Notes under the pieces: model-generated
The model's input: the letters and a program-made list of their open reading frames with translations, nothing else
What the model was told of the DNA's origin: nothing
The model's database searches: none
Source of the DNA: Loktanella gaetbuli
GTDB lineage: Bacteria; Pseudomonadota; Alphaproteobacteria; Rhodobacterales; Rhodobacteraceae
NCBI RefSeq assembly: GCF_020531945.1
Contig: NZ_JAJATZ010000002.1
Coordinates: 1 to 64,000, forward strand
Length of the DNA: 64,000 bases
Direction: 5' to 3'
Shown here: positions 32,315-41,816 of the stretch, piece by piece
Layout of the letters: each line of letters opens with the position of its first letter
Numbering within the stretch: position 1 is the stretch's first letter
Translations under genes and position numbers: made by a program

Positions 32315-33268
32315 ATGACCGACCACAGATTGACCTTCGAGACGGACCTCAAGGGGTTGGAAATCGACGATTGGCTCGTGGCACTCGAGGAACTGGTCGA
32401 AGATCACGGGTCCTACACACCGCTTGGGGATGATTTCGGCGCGGCCTTTCTGGATGCGGGTCCGAAACTGCTCGTGACGTTCGAGAATGCGACCGAAGTG
32501 ATGAGTCTGCCCGATGCAGCCCCACGTGGTTTCGCCTTTGCCCGGCGCGAAGGCTGGTCGCACCTGGCCATTATCAGCCGCGGTGAAAGCTGGTTTCGCG
32601 ATGAACGCGTTTACCGGCATTTCGACCGGCTGATCGACGACGGGTTTTTCGAGGATTTCGAGGACGTGCTGTTTTACGGTGCGCAAGCGGGCGGCTATGC
32701 GGCTGCCGCCTTTGCCGTGGCGGCACCCGGTGCGCGTGTGCTGGCATTGCGACCACAGGCAACGCTGGACCCAGCGGTCGCCGGCTGGGACATGCGGTTC
32801 GTGAAATACCGCGGCCAGAACTTTACCCGCCGCTATGGCTATGCCCCCGACATGATCGACGCGGCCCAGCGCGCCTATATCGCCTATTGCCCGCAGCAGC
32901 GCATGGACGCGATGCATGCTGCATTGTTCACGAAACCCAACGTGTCGATGCTGCGCGTATCGGGATTGGGCGGTCGCATGGATGTCATGTTCGAGGCGCT
33001 GCGCGTGCTGGATGACGTGATCCGGGCGGCCATGGACGGCACCCTGACCCATGCCCGCTTTGGTCAGTTGATGCGTGCGCGCAAGCAGTCCGGTGCCTAC
33101 CTGCGTAACCTGCACAAGCGTCTGCTGGACACCGGGCATGACGCACTGGCCGTACAGCTGTGTTATGCCGTTCTGGCGCGCGGGCCGAACCCGTTCTTTG
33201 CCAAGCAGTTGCAGGAAATGGGCAAACCGCTGCCCAAATCCGCCAAGGCCGAGTTCGACGCGGTCTGA
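32315..33268 (+). CDS. Alpha/beta-hydrolase-fold-like protein lacking the nucleophile serine
   Basis: The 317-residue protein shows strand-elbow-helix spacing of an alpha/beta hydrolase at FEDVLFYGAQAGGYAAAAFAVAAPGARVLALRPQ, similar to proteins with YGSSMGGYAAL. The GxSxG elbow reads G122-A-Q-A-G126, so the catalytic serine is replaced by Gln. The C-terminal third (after residue 220) is helical and contains LMRARKQSGAYLRNLHKRLL, which may be a separate tail. Homologues in roseobacters are sometimes labelled phosphoadenosine phosphosulfate reductase, but no motif of that enzyme is visible. Start: the ATG after GGAGAACTGCC. Role unknown. Confidence 0.68.
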   Translation: MTDHRLTFETDLKGLEIDDWLVALEELVEDHGSYTPLGDDFGAAFLDAGPKLLVTFENATEVMSLPDAAPRGFAFARREGWSHLAIISRGESWFRDERVYRHFDRLIDDGFFEDFEDVLFYGAQAGGYAAAAFAVAAPGARVLALRPQATLDPAVAGWDMRFVKYRGQNFTRRYGYAPDMIDAAQRAYIAYCPQQRMDAMHAALFTKPNVSMLRVSGLGGRMDVMFEALRVLDDVIRAAMDGTLTHARFGQLMRARKQSGAYLRNLHKRLLDTGHDALAVQLCYAVLARGPNPFFAKQLQEMGKPLPKSAKAEFDAV

Positions 33269-33318
33269 TCGGTCGGTGCGATCTGGTCAGGGCCGGTGGT
33301 TGCGTATAAAGACGCGCC

Positions 33319-34371
33319 ATGCCTGATAGAGATTTGACCGAACTGACGATCCGCCGCCCCGACGACTGGCACCTGCACCTGCGGGACGGTGCCATGCTGC
33401 GCGCGGTCCTGCCCGAAACCACACGGCATTTCGGCCGCGCCATCGTGATGCCGAACCTCGTGCCGCCTGTCGTGACGGCCCGTGATGCGACGGCCTATCG
33501 CACTCGCATCATGGGCGCGATGCCCGCAGATGCGCAGTTCACGCCGCTGATGACCCTCTACCTGACCGAGGACACGGATCCCGACGATGTGGCGCGCGCC
33601 CACGCCGAAGGGATTGCAACGGCCGTCAAACTCTATCCTGCCGGGGCCACGACGAATTCTGCATCGGGCGTGCGCGATTTCGACAAGGTGCGACCGGTGC
33701 TGGACCGGATGGCCGAAATCGGCATGCCGTTGTGCGTCCACGGCGAAGTCACCGACAGCGCCGTCGATATTTTCGACCGCGAGGCAGTGTTCATCGACAA
33801 GGTCCTCAAGCCGATCCGCAAGAAGAACCCCGACCTGCGGATCATCATGGAACACGTCACCACCGAGGATGCGGTGGATTATGTCCGCGACACGCCGAAA
33901 AACCTGGCCGCGACGATCACGACCCATCACCTGATCATCAATCGCAATCACATTCTGGCCGGTGGCATTCGCCCGCATTACTATTGCCTGCCGGTGGCCA
34001 AGCGCGAAAAGCACCGTGTCGCACTGGTGCAGGCTGCCGTGTCGGGCGACGTGCGGTTTTTCCTGGGCACTGACAGCGCCCCGCATACGGATGCACGCAA
34101 GTTGCAGGAATGCGGCTGCGCCGGGGTGTTCAGCGCGCCGAACACCATGTCCTGTCTGGCCGAGGTGTTCGATGCGGCCGGGAAATTGCCCAAGCTCGAG
34201 GCCTTTGCCTCGCTCAACGGGCCTGCGTTCTACCGCCTGCCGCCGAACGCGGATACGATCACGCTGCGCAAGGGCGATCCCGTCACCTATCCCGATCATA
34301 TCGCCACCGATGATGGGCCGGTGACGGTGTTTGACCCCGGTTTCCCGCTGCACTGGCGCGTCGTGGACTGA
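33319..34371 (+). CDS. pyrC: Dihydroorotase (PyrC type)
   Basis: The 350-residue zinc enzyme catalyses ring closure of carbamoyl aspartate to dihydroorotate, the third step of pyrimidine synthesis. Metal-ligand histidines appear in RRPDDWHLHLRDG, the carboxylated lysine in TAVKLYPAGATTNS, further histidines in LCVHGEVTD and THHLIINRN, and the catalytic aspartate in FFLGTDSAPH. The length and DDWHLHLRD signature match the E. coli-like class. pyrE follows 104 nt downstream, past a small hairpin. Confidence 0.97.
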   Translation: MPDRDLTELTIRRPDDWHLHLRDGAMLRAVLPETTRHFGRAIVMPNLVPPVVTARDATAYRTRIMGAMPADAQFTPLMTLYLTEDTDPDDVARAHAEGIATAVKLYPAGATTNSASGVRDFDKVRPVLDRMAEIGMPLCVHGEVTDSAVDIFDREAVFIDKVLKPIRKKNPDLRIIMEHVTTEDAVDYVRDTPKNLAATITTHHLIINRNHILAGGIRPHYYCLPVAKREKHRVALVQAAVSGDVRFFLGTDSAPHTDARKLQECGCAGVFSAPNTMSCLAEVFDAAGKLPKLEAFASLNGPAFYRLPPNADTITLRKGDPVTYPDHIATDDGPVTVFDPGFPLHWRVVD

Positions 34372-34392
34372 CCCGGGATAACGGGCCGATGG

Positions 34393-34418
34393 GGCAGCAC
34401 AGGGGCCGTGCTGCCTCT
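34393..34418 (+). terminator. Hairpin between pyrC and pyrE, possible terminator or attenuator
   Basis: GGCAGCAC and GTGCTGCC form an 8-bp stem with a 7-nt loop, followed by TCTTAA, 21 nt after the pyrC stop. The U tract is poor, so it may only be partially effective. Confidence 0.45.
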
Positions 34419-34475
34419 TAACATCCGGTCCCAAAGGCCCTAAACCCGCGCGAACCCACAGCCAGGAGCCGCGTC

Positions 34476-35153
34476 ATGATCCCGTCGTCCTTTCCCGAAA
34501 AATCCGAAATCGCCCGCCTGACGGCGTCCATGCTGCTGGAAATCGGCGCGATCGATTTCAATGCGACGACGCCGTTCACCCATGCTTCTGGCAAACAGGC
34601 CCCGACCTATGTCGACTGCCGCAAACTGATCTCTTTTCCGCGTATCCGTTCCACGCTGATGGATTTCCTGACCATCAGCATCATGCGCGACTGCGGGTTC
34701 GAGGCCTTTGACAACGTGGCGGGTGGTGAGACCGCAGGCATCCCTTTCTCGGCGCTGGTGGCCGAACGCATGGCGCTGCCGATGACCTATGTGCGCAAGA
34801 AACCCAAAGGTTACGGTCGCAATGCGCGGATCGAAGGCGTGATGTCCGAAGGCCAGCGCGTGCTGCTGGTCGAGGATCTGACCACCGATGGCGGATCGAA
34901 ACTGTCATTCGTGGATGCGATCCGCGACACGGGCGCGACCTGCAACGCCACGGCTGTCATTTTCTATTACGGCATCTATCCTGGCGTCGAGGAATCACTG
35001 GCCGCCCACGGGGTCAAGCTGGTGTCGCTTTGCACCTGGTGGGACGTGCTGGACGTGGCACGCGCCAACCAGAGCTTTGACGCGGCGACGCTGGACACGG
35101 TCGAGGCCTACCTGCGCGATCCGAACGGATGGCAACCCGGTATCATGGTCTGA
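34476..35153 (+). CDS. pyrE: Orotate phosphoribosyltransferase
   Basis: The 225-residue enzyme joins orotate with PRPP to give orotidine monophosphate. It has THASGKQAPTYVDCRKLISFP (substrate loop), YVRKKPKGYGRNARIEG (flexible catalytic loop with lysines) and the PRPP-binding motif VLLVEDLTTDGGSK. It is paired with pyrC in the same direction. The last codons and the TGA stop fall in the first of three 17-bp tandem repeats. Confidence 0.97.
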   Translation: MIPSSFPEKSEIARLTASMLLEIGAIDFNATTPFTHASGKQAPTYVDCRKLISFPRIRSTLMDFLTISIMRDCGFEAFDNVAGGETAGIPFSALVAERMALPMTYVRKKPKGYGRNARIEGVMSEGQRVLLVEDLTTDGGSKLSFVDAIRDTGATCNATAVIFYYGIYPGVEESLAAHGVKLVSLCTWWDVLDVARANQSFDAATLDTVEAYLRDPNGWQPGIMV

Positions 35154-35190
35154 TCAATTTCGTGGTCTGATCACCGTCCTGGTTTGATCA
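35146..35190 (+). repeat. Three imperfect 17-bp tandem repeats at the pyrE stop codon
   Basis: TGGTCTGATCA, TGGTCTGATCA and TGGTTTGATCA begin at 35146, 35163 and 35180, exactly 17 bp apart. The pyrE stop is the TGA of the first unit. Confidence 0.7.
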
Positions 35191-35204
35191 CCATATCCTG
35201 ATGC

Positions 35205-35256
35205 CGGACCGGGGGCGCTGCCCCCGGACCCCCGGGATATTTCAGACCAGAAGAAG
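35205..35256 (+). repeat. Dispersed repeat copy 6 (GATATTT type), downstream of pyrE
   Basis: A CCGGGGGCGCTGCCCCCGG hairpin is followed by ACCCCCGGGATATTTCAGAC and CAGAAGAA. It is a close match to the copy at 50987 and lies in sense orientation after pyrE. Confidence 0.75.
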
Positions 35257-35288
35257 AACTGGATTCTGCGCGAATCCAGCCGATCGCG

Positions 35289-35297
35289 TTATCCACA
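35289..35297. promoter_or_regulatory. DnaA-box consensus upstream of dnaB
   Basis: TTATCCACA is a perfect match to the bacterial DnaA box and lies 78 bp before the dnaB start. A single box may occur by chance, but the position before a replication gene is notable. Confidence 0.45.
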
Positions 35298-35374
35298 GAA
35301 ACATACAATTTGAGGCAAGCCGACGGCTGGGTTACACCCGTCGACACAGCAGACCGGGGAACAGGGGACAGGGC

Positions 35375-36848
<1,474 letters not shown>

Positions 36849-36877
<29 letters not shown>

Positions 36878-37322
36878 TATCCGTGCCGTCACGCCGGCAG
36901 ACATCCCCGATCTGGTCGTCATGTCGGACGCGCTTGGCGCATTTCATGGTGATGACAGTAACGCCTGCCCGGATGCCCTGACGCGCGACCTCTTTGGCAC
37001 ACCGCCCTGGCTGCGGGGGCTGATTGCGCGACGCGGATCACAGCCCGCAGGCTATGCCCTGATGGTCCCGACTGCACAGGCGCAACACGGGCTGCGCGGA
37101 TTGAACCTGCACCACATTTTTGTCGTACCCGACCTGCGCGGGCGTGGGCTGGGGCGTGCGATCATCACCGCTGTCGAGGAACATGCACGCGGACTGGATT
37201 GCGCATATGTCAGCATCGGCACTGATCCCGACAATACCGGCGCGCAGGCGGCCTACGAGGCGATGGGCTATGCCCGGCGAAACCCCGGTCCAGCCTTCCG
37301 CAAGGTCTTGAACCCGGCCTAG
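36849..37322 (+). CDS. GNAT family N-acetyltransferase
   Basis: The 157-residue protein has the acetyl-CoA-binding motif A (HHIFVVPDLRGRGLGRAIITAVEEHA, with the RxxGxG pyrophosphate loop) and motif B (YVSIGTDPDNTGAQAAYEAMGYARR). GNAT enzymes transfer an acetyl group to amines of small molecules or proteins; the substrate is unknown. I start at the ATG at 36849, which lies inside the end of dnaB, so the two genes are probably translationally coupled. Confidence 0.88.
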
Positions 37323-37398
37323 GCGAAACCGCACGCGCCCGTTATTTGCATCCCGCTCAGCACCGCCTATCTTGGGCTGAACCAGCAGGAGCACCCCC

Positions 37399-38682
37399 AT
37401 GTCCGACGACGATCCCCGCCTGTCCCGTGCGCAGGCGCGCGGCATCCGCAACGCCCGCGACCTGCAATCCCATGTCGACTGGCTGGACAGCATCACCGGA
37501 ACGGCGCTGGGTGTGCTGGCTGTGGCGTCGGGCATCTATACCTACCTCGGCGTGTCATCGCTGCTGGATGACAACGGTGCACTGTCGGTCTTTGCCGCCC
37601 TTGCCTATTCGGTGGCCGTGTCGGTCGGAATCTTTGTGTTCTGGTCCTACATGATGCGCCTTTTGCCCGCCGTGCGCACAGGGGCCGCGCGGATCGGGCT
37701 GATGCTGTCGATGGCGCTAGGGTCGCTCGCCATCGTTGCGATGTCGTCCTGGCTGAACGCGGCAGCGCTGGCCGGGGCCGCCGCCGTCGAACAGCATTTG
37801 GCCGAAACCGTGCAGGACTATCAGGCAGCGCTCGAACGTGCGGACGAGATCACGCAATCCGCGCAATCGCTGGCGCGTGACGTGGCCCGCGTGCGGCAGT
37901 CCTTTGACGATCTGTCCGAACAAGAAGCAACGGGTCAGCTTTCAGGATTTGCCGGTCAGGGGGCCGTATTCCGTCTCTTGCGCCAGAAATCGGACGAGCT
38001 GACGGCGCTCGAGGCACAGATCACCGCACAGCAACCCCTGGTCGAACAGGCCTTTGTCGAAGGCAATGCGATCCTGTCACGGATGCGCGCGCTGACCGTG
38101 GAACAAGGTCCGGTCGAGGCACGATCGGTGCCATTCAGCGAAGAGGCCGTACGCCTCGCCAATGTCATCACGCAGTTGCGGCAATTGTCGGTGGCGCCTC
38201 TGGTCAGCCGCGCCGCCACCGACCTTGCGGATTCGGTCGTCCTGCCGCAACTGGACGGCAGCAACGACACCACGCGGGCCGGACAGCAGGCAACGATCGA
38301 CGCCGTGCTGGCCGTGCTGCGCCAACGCGCCGAGGGGCTTCAATCGGCGGCACAGGCCGTGCTGTCGATGACGCCGCCTGCCGACATCAGCTATACGCCG
38401 ATCTCTTCCGCAGACGCCGTGATCAAGTACGCCGGCAGCTTTGTGCCCAGTTGGGCGGGGGCCATCGCCATCGACCTGCTTCCGGCCGTGCTGGTGCTGA
38501 TCCTCGCCGTCACACAGGCCGCGATCCGTGTCGGCCGCGAAGGGACCGCCACCGAGGACAGCATGACCCTGGCCGAACTGCGCGCGGCCGTGACGGCGAT
38601 CCGTGACATGGACACATCGCTTGATCGCGCGCCGCGGCCCGTCCCGCCACCACCACCGCCCGCCCAAGAGCCGGACACATGA
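37399..38682 (+). CDS. Multi-pass membrane protein with large coiled region, paired with a ClpP-like protease
   Basis: The 427-residue protein has predicted membrane segments at about 34-54, 63-86, 96-117 and 351-376. Between the third and fourth lies a helical, partly coiled-coil domain of about 230 residues (EQHLAETVQDYQAALERADE..., LLRQKSDELTALEAQITAQQPL). After the last segment comes a short cytoplasmic tail ending in a proline run. The arrangement places the helical domain on one side of the membrane, as in receptor-like or scaffold proteins. No enzyme motif is visible. Its stop overlaps the start of the next gene (ATGA), suggesting that both products act together. AGCAGGAG precedes the ATG. 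Confidence 0.75.
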   Translation: MSDDDPRLSRAQARGIRNARDLQSHVDWLDSITGTALGVLAVASGIYTYLGVSSLLDDNGALSVFAALAYSVAVSVGIFVFWSYMMRLLPAVRTGAARIGLMLSMALGSLAIVAMSSWLNAAALAGAAAVEQHLAETVQDYQAALERADEITQSAQSLARDVARVRQSFDDLSEQEATGQLSGFAGQGAVFRLLRQKSDELTALEAQITAQQPLVEQAFVEGNAILSRMRALTVEQGPVEARSVPFSEEAVRLANVITQLRQLSVAPLVSRAATDLADSVVLPQLDGSNDTTRAGQQATIDAVLAVLRQRAEGLQSAAQAVLSMTPPADISYTPISSADAVIKYAGSFVPSWAGAIAIDLLPAVLVLILAVTQAAIRVGREGTATEDSMTLAELRAAVTAIRDMDTSLDRAPRPVPPPPPPAQEPDT

Positions 38683-39446
38683 CGGCCAGACCGCATCAGA
38701 CAGGCCGCTGGCTGAAATGGATCCTCGGGCTGCAGGTCGTCTTTGCGGGCGTGATGCTCAGCTCTGACCTGGCACGCATCCTGCCGCAGATCGCAAGCCC
38801 CTCGACCGCGCCCGGCCTGACTGAACCACTGGGCCCCGGCGACCAGACCCGGCGCTATGATCCCAGCCAGGTCAGTCCGCGCGCACCACGTCCGGGATCG
38901 CGTCCGATCCCCGCAACGACGGACATGCCCTCGCGGCTGGAATTCGTCGACACGGTCTGGAACGGGGCACCTGTCATTACCCTTACGGGCAGCATTGCAC
39001 CGGGTGACGCCGACCGCTTTGCGACTTTTCTTGCGACCGTCGATCCCGCGCCGGAACAGGCGTTTCTCAACAGTCCGGGCGGGTCGGTCAGCGATGCGCT
39101 GACCCTCGGTCGTGCCCTGCGCGCCGCAGGGATCGGCACGCGCATGACAGCGACGGACATCTGCCTGTCCGCCTGCCCCTACATCCTGTCGTCCGGCACC
39201 ACGCGACAGGTCGAGGACGGCGCATTGGTTGGCGTGCATCAGCATTATTTTGGGGAAAACACCGCCCTGCCCGCCTTTCTCGCCGTCGAGGACATTCAGC
39301 GCGGCCAAGGCGAGGTCATGAGCTTTCTCGACGACATGGGGGTCGATCCGCTGGTCATGCAGCACGCGCTAGTCACCCCCCCTGACGAAATCTACCTGCT
39401 GACCGCCGGGGAGCTGACCGAATACAGGATCGTCACGGCTGACTAA
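38679..39446 (+). CDS. Membrane-anchored ClpP/crotonase-fold serine protease-like protein (COG3904-like)
   Basis: The 255-residue protein has one N-terminal membrane segment (about 12-28) and a linker rich in Pro and Arg. A ClpP-like core begins near residue 87: TLTGSIAPGDADRF, LNSPGGSVSDALTLGRALR (oxyanion-loop GG at 134-135), TDICLSACPYILSSG (candidate nucleophile S164) and GVHQHYF (candidate catalytic H187). This spacing matches periplasmic or membrane ClpP-like proteins. It overlaps the preceding coiled-coil membrane protein gene by 4 nt, so a membrane complex in which the partner presents or regulates substrate is plausible but unproven. Confidence 0.78.
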   Translation: MTARPHQTGRWLKWILGLQVVFAGVMLSSDLARILPQIASPSTAPGLTEPLGPGDQTRRYDPSQVSPRAPRPGSRPIPATTDMPSRLEFVDTVWNGAPVITLTGSIAPGDADRFATFLATVDPAPEQAFLNSPGGSVSDALTLGRALRAAGIGTRMTATDICLSACPYILSSGTTRQVEDGALVGVHQHYFGENTALPAFLAVEDIQRGQGEVMSFLDDMGVDPLVMQHALVTPPDEIYLLTAGELTEYRIVTAD

Positions 39447-39481
39447 GCTGACGCGCGACCGCCGGCAGCACCGGACGACCT

Positions 39482-39518
39482 GCATCATCTTGCCCAAAAT
39501 ACTCCCGCCGGAGGCGCC
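39482..39518 (-). repeat. Dispersed repeat copy 7, upstream of alr
   Basis: On the minus strand GGCGCCTCCGGCGGGAGTAT followed by TTTGGGCAAGATGATGC matches copy 2 closely. It is opposite in sense to both flanking genes. A further inverted repeat (GCATTTTC-GCAG-AAAATGC, about 39519-39537) follows directly. Confidence 0.75.
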
Positions 39519-39599
39519 GCATTTTCGCAGAAAATGCGTCACCCCCTCTGGCTACTCCTCCCGATTGCCCAGCCCGCAAAACAGTGGCACAAGGCAGGT

Positions 39600-40655
39600 A
39601 TGAGCACTGGACATCTGACGATCGACCTCGGCGCCGTGGGCGCAAACTGGCGCAGCCTGAACGCGCTGACCTCCTGCGAAACCGCTGCCGTAGTCAAGGC
39701 GGACGGTTACGGTTTGGGGGCGGGCCGCGTTGCGGCAGCGCTGGCAAAGCAGGGCGCGCGGATCTTCTACGTCGCGGTCGCCGAAGAAGGTGCCGCCTTG
39801 CGCACAGCCTTGGGCGACCGGGCCCAGATCCGGGTTCTGACCGGGCACATGAAAGGCGACACACAGCTGCTGGTGGACCACCACCTGACACCGATCCTGA
39901 ACAGCCTGTCACAGATCGACCGTCATTTCCGGGATCTGCCGGACCATCCCTTTGGTCTCCAGCTTGATACCGGCATGAACCGGCTCGGGCTGGAATGGGA
40001 TGACTGGGCACAGGTGGCCGAACCCGCCCTGCGGCGCAAACCCGTCGTGGTGATGTCTCACCTTGCCTGCGCGGATGAACCCGATCACCCCATGAATCCC
40101 TATCAGCTGGATGTGTTTCACCAGATGACCGATGGCATCACCACACCGCGCAGCCTTGCTGCGACCGGCGGGATGCTGCTGGGGTCCGAATATCACTTTG
40201 ATGAATGCCGTCCCGGAATCGGTCTGTATGGTGGCCTGCCCTTTGCAGCGGCGCGGCCTGTGGCCCGGCTCGATCTGCCGATCGTGCAGATCCGCGACCT
40301 GACCGAAGGCGAGGTCGTGGGCTATGGGAACAGCTGGCAGGCCGAACGTCCCACGCGCCTCGCCACCTTGTCGGCCGGATACGCCGACGGGTTGCTGCGC
40401 GCGGGATCGGGGCGGGCAACGCTTTGGGCGGGGTCACAGCCCTGCCCGCTGGTCGGTCGTATTTCGATGGATCTGATCACGGTGGATATCACCGATCTGC
40501 GGGATGATCCTGTTTCACTGTCCATCCTGTCGCCGGATCAGACCGTTGACGACCTGGCCCGCGCGGCCGGCACCATCGGCTATGAAATCCTGACCAGCCT
40601 GGGTGCGCGCTACAGCCGCCGCTACGCCGGAGAAGCAACCCGATTCGGGTCCTAA
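39600..40655 (+). CDS. alr: Alanine racemase
   Basis: The 351-residue PLP enzyme makes D-alanine for peptidoglycan. The PLP lysine is K33 in AVVKADGYGLG; the opposite-face catalytic tyrosine is Y261 in LSAGYADGLLR; MNRLG and GRISMDLITVDIT are typical barrel and tail-domain motifs. I start at the ATG preceded by AAGGCAGGT; an upstream in-frame opening adds 22 residues without similarity. It stands alone downstream of the ClpP-like gene. Confidence 0.97.
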   Translation: MSTGHLTIDLGAVGANWRSLNALTSCETAAVVKADGYGLGAGRVAAALAKQGARIFYVAVAEEGAALRTALGDRAQIRVLTGHMKGDTQLLVDHHLTPILNSLSQIDRHFRDLPDHPFGLQLDTGMNRLGLEWDDWAQVAEPALRRKPVVVMSHLACADEPDHPMNPYQLDVFHQMTDGITTPRSLAATGGMLLGSEYHFDECRPGIGLYGGLPFAAARPVARLDLPIVQIRDLTEGEVVGYGNSWQAERPTRLATLSAGYADGLLRAGSGRATLWAGSQPCPLVGRISMDLITVDITDLRDDPVSLSILSPDQTVDDLARAAGTIGYEILTSLGARYSRRYAGEATRFGS

Positions 40656-40965
40656 TGCGATGAATCTGGCAATATTTTGACGCTCTCCGGCAACACCGGC
40701 GGTCAAAGTGTCGAAATCAGATAGAGGATAGCGAAACTATCCACAATTCTGGATCGACTGGCGGAAAAACGCCTAACAATCTGAAAATCCTGACGGTTTT
40801 TCCAACTGTCAATTGACGATAGCCTACCCAATCCGGAGGTCCGTCAATCATTGTTTCGCAGGTGGATACAATTGAGACAGGCCGTTCCGCAAAGCATGTA
40901 GGACGCCCTCGAAATTCGCCCTATGGTTAATCCGAGTATGAGACTTTCCGATCGGACCCACCGCG
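40656..40965. other. 310-nt intergenic region between alr and the membrane coiled-coil gene
   Basis: This stretch is visibly less GC-rich than the rest. It contains an imperfect inverted repeat TTTGACG...CGGTCAAA just after alr (about 40676-40706), which may act as a weak terminator, and TTGAC-like boxes. I see no convincing gene or RNA in it. It most likely holds the promoter for the downstream gene pair. Confidence 0.5.
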
Positions 40966-41757
40966 ATGTCGCTTTCCATTCGTTACGTGATCCAGATCTT
41001 ACATGCCGTGTCGTTGTTTGTCGTGGCCGTCGTGGCGGTGGCAGCGTTGGTGTTCACATCGCTCAGTGCGCTTGGCGTGACTGGTTGGCTGACATTCGAG
41101 GCATCAGTGGGCGGTGTACCCTATCCACATGCGGGGATGTGGCTTCAGATCGGTCTGACGGTCTTGCTGTCCGCGATGGCGTTTTTCCTGCCGACCAACG
41201 CCCGGATGATGGCGCTGGAACGCAGTCACCGCGATTTCCAGATCAGCATGGACGATATCAAGGTCGCCTATAACGCGGTGCATCATGCCGACCGTCAGGG
41301 CATCTTCAGCCTCAGCTCCGAATTTGATGCGGTGCGCGAACGGCTGGCCTATCTGCGCGATCATCCCGACCTCGTGCGTCTGGAACCCGGCGTCCTCGAG
41401 GTGGCGGCACAGATGGGCCAGACGTCCCGGCATCTGGCCGAAGTCTATTCAGAAGATCGAGTCGCGCGCGCCAAGGCGTTCCTCGCCGCCCGCCAGAAAG
41501 AGGCCGAGGATCAGCAAGAACAGATCCTGGAGGCGTTGCACATCTGCGAACAGATCCGCAGTTGGTCCGCGCAGGTCGAGATGGAGGAATCTCGCGTCGC
41601 GAACCAGCTCGCGCATCTGGACGAAGCATTGCAAAGCGTTCTGCCGCTGCTGGGATACGCGCTGGAACATGACACATCGCTGGATCAGGACACCGAACAG
41701 GACGCACCACCTAGCAACATCGTTAATCTACCCGCACAGAAACCAGCCGCCGAATAG
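40966..41757 (+). CDS. Two-pass membrane protein with C-terminal coiled coil, upstream of radA
   Basis: The 263-residue protein has two membrane segments at about residues 8-33 (ILHAVSLFVVAVVAVAALVFTSL) and 58-76 (MWLQIGLTVLLSAMAFFL). A cytoplasmic-looking helical domain of about 170 residues follows, with heptad-like stretches (LAARQKEAEDQQEQILEALHICEQIRSW). No catalytic motif is visible. In related bacteria a similar gene precedes radA and is sometimes labelled DNA repair protein because of that position. The radA start is 60 nt downstream. Function unknown. Confidence 0.72.
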   Translation: MSLSIRYVIQILHAVSLFVVAVVAVAALVFTSLSALGVTGWLTFEASVGGVPYPHAGMWLQIGLTVLLSAMAFFLPTNARMMALERSHRDFQISMDDIKVAYNAVHHADRQGIFSLSSEFDAVRERLAYLRDHPDLVRLEPGVLEVAAQMGQTSRHLAEVYSEDRVARAKAFLAARQKEAEDQQEQILEALHICEQIRSWSAQVEMEESRVANQLAHLDEALQSVLPLLGYALEHDTSLDQDTEQDAPPSNIVNLPAQKPAAE

Positions 41758-41816
41758 GCTGACCTCCGCGAAAATGCGCCGTTGCCAGTCCGCCTGCTTT
41801 GGGGCAAAAGGTGAAC

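Noticed and set aside
32315..33268. Phosphoadenosine phosphosulfate reductase label for this gene
   Set aside because: No P-loop-like SGGxDS motif, no catalytic ECGIH and no cysteine pairs are present; the real reductase is cysH at 17922.
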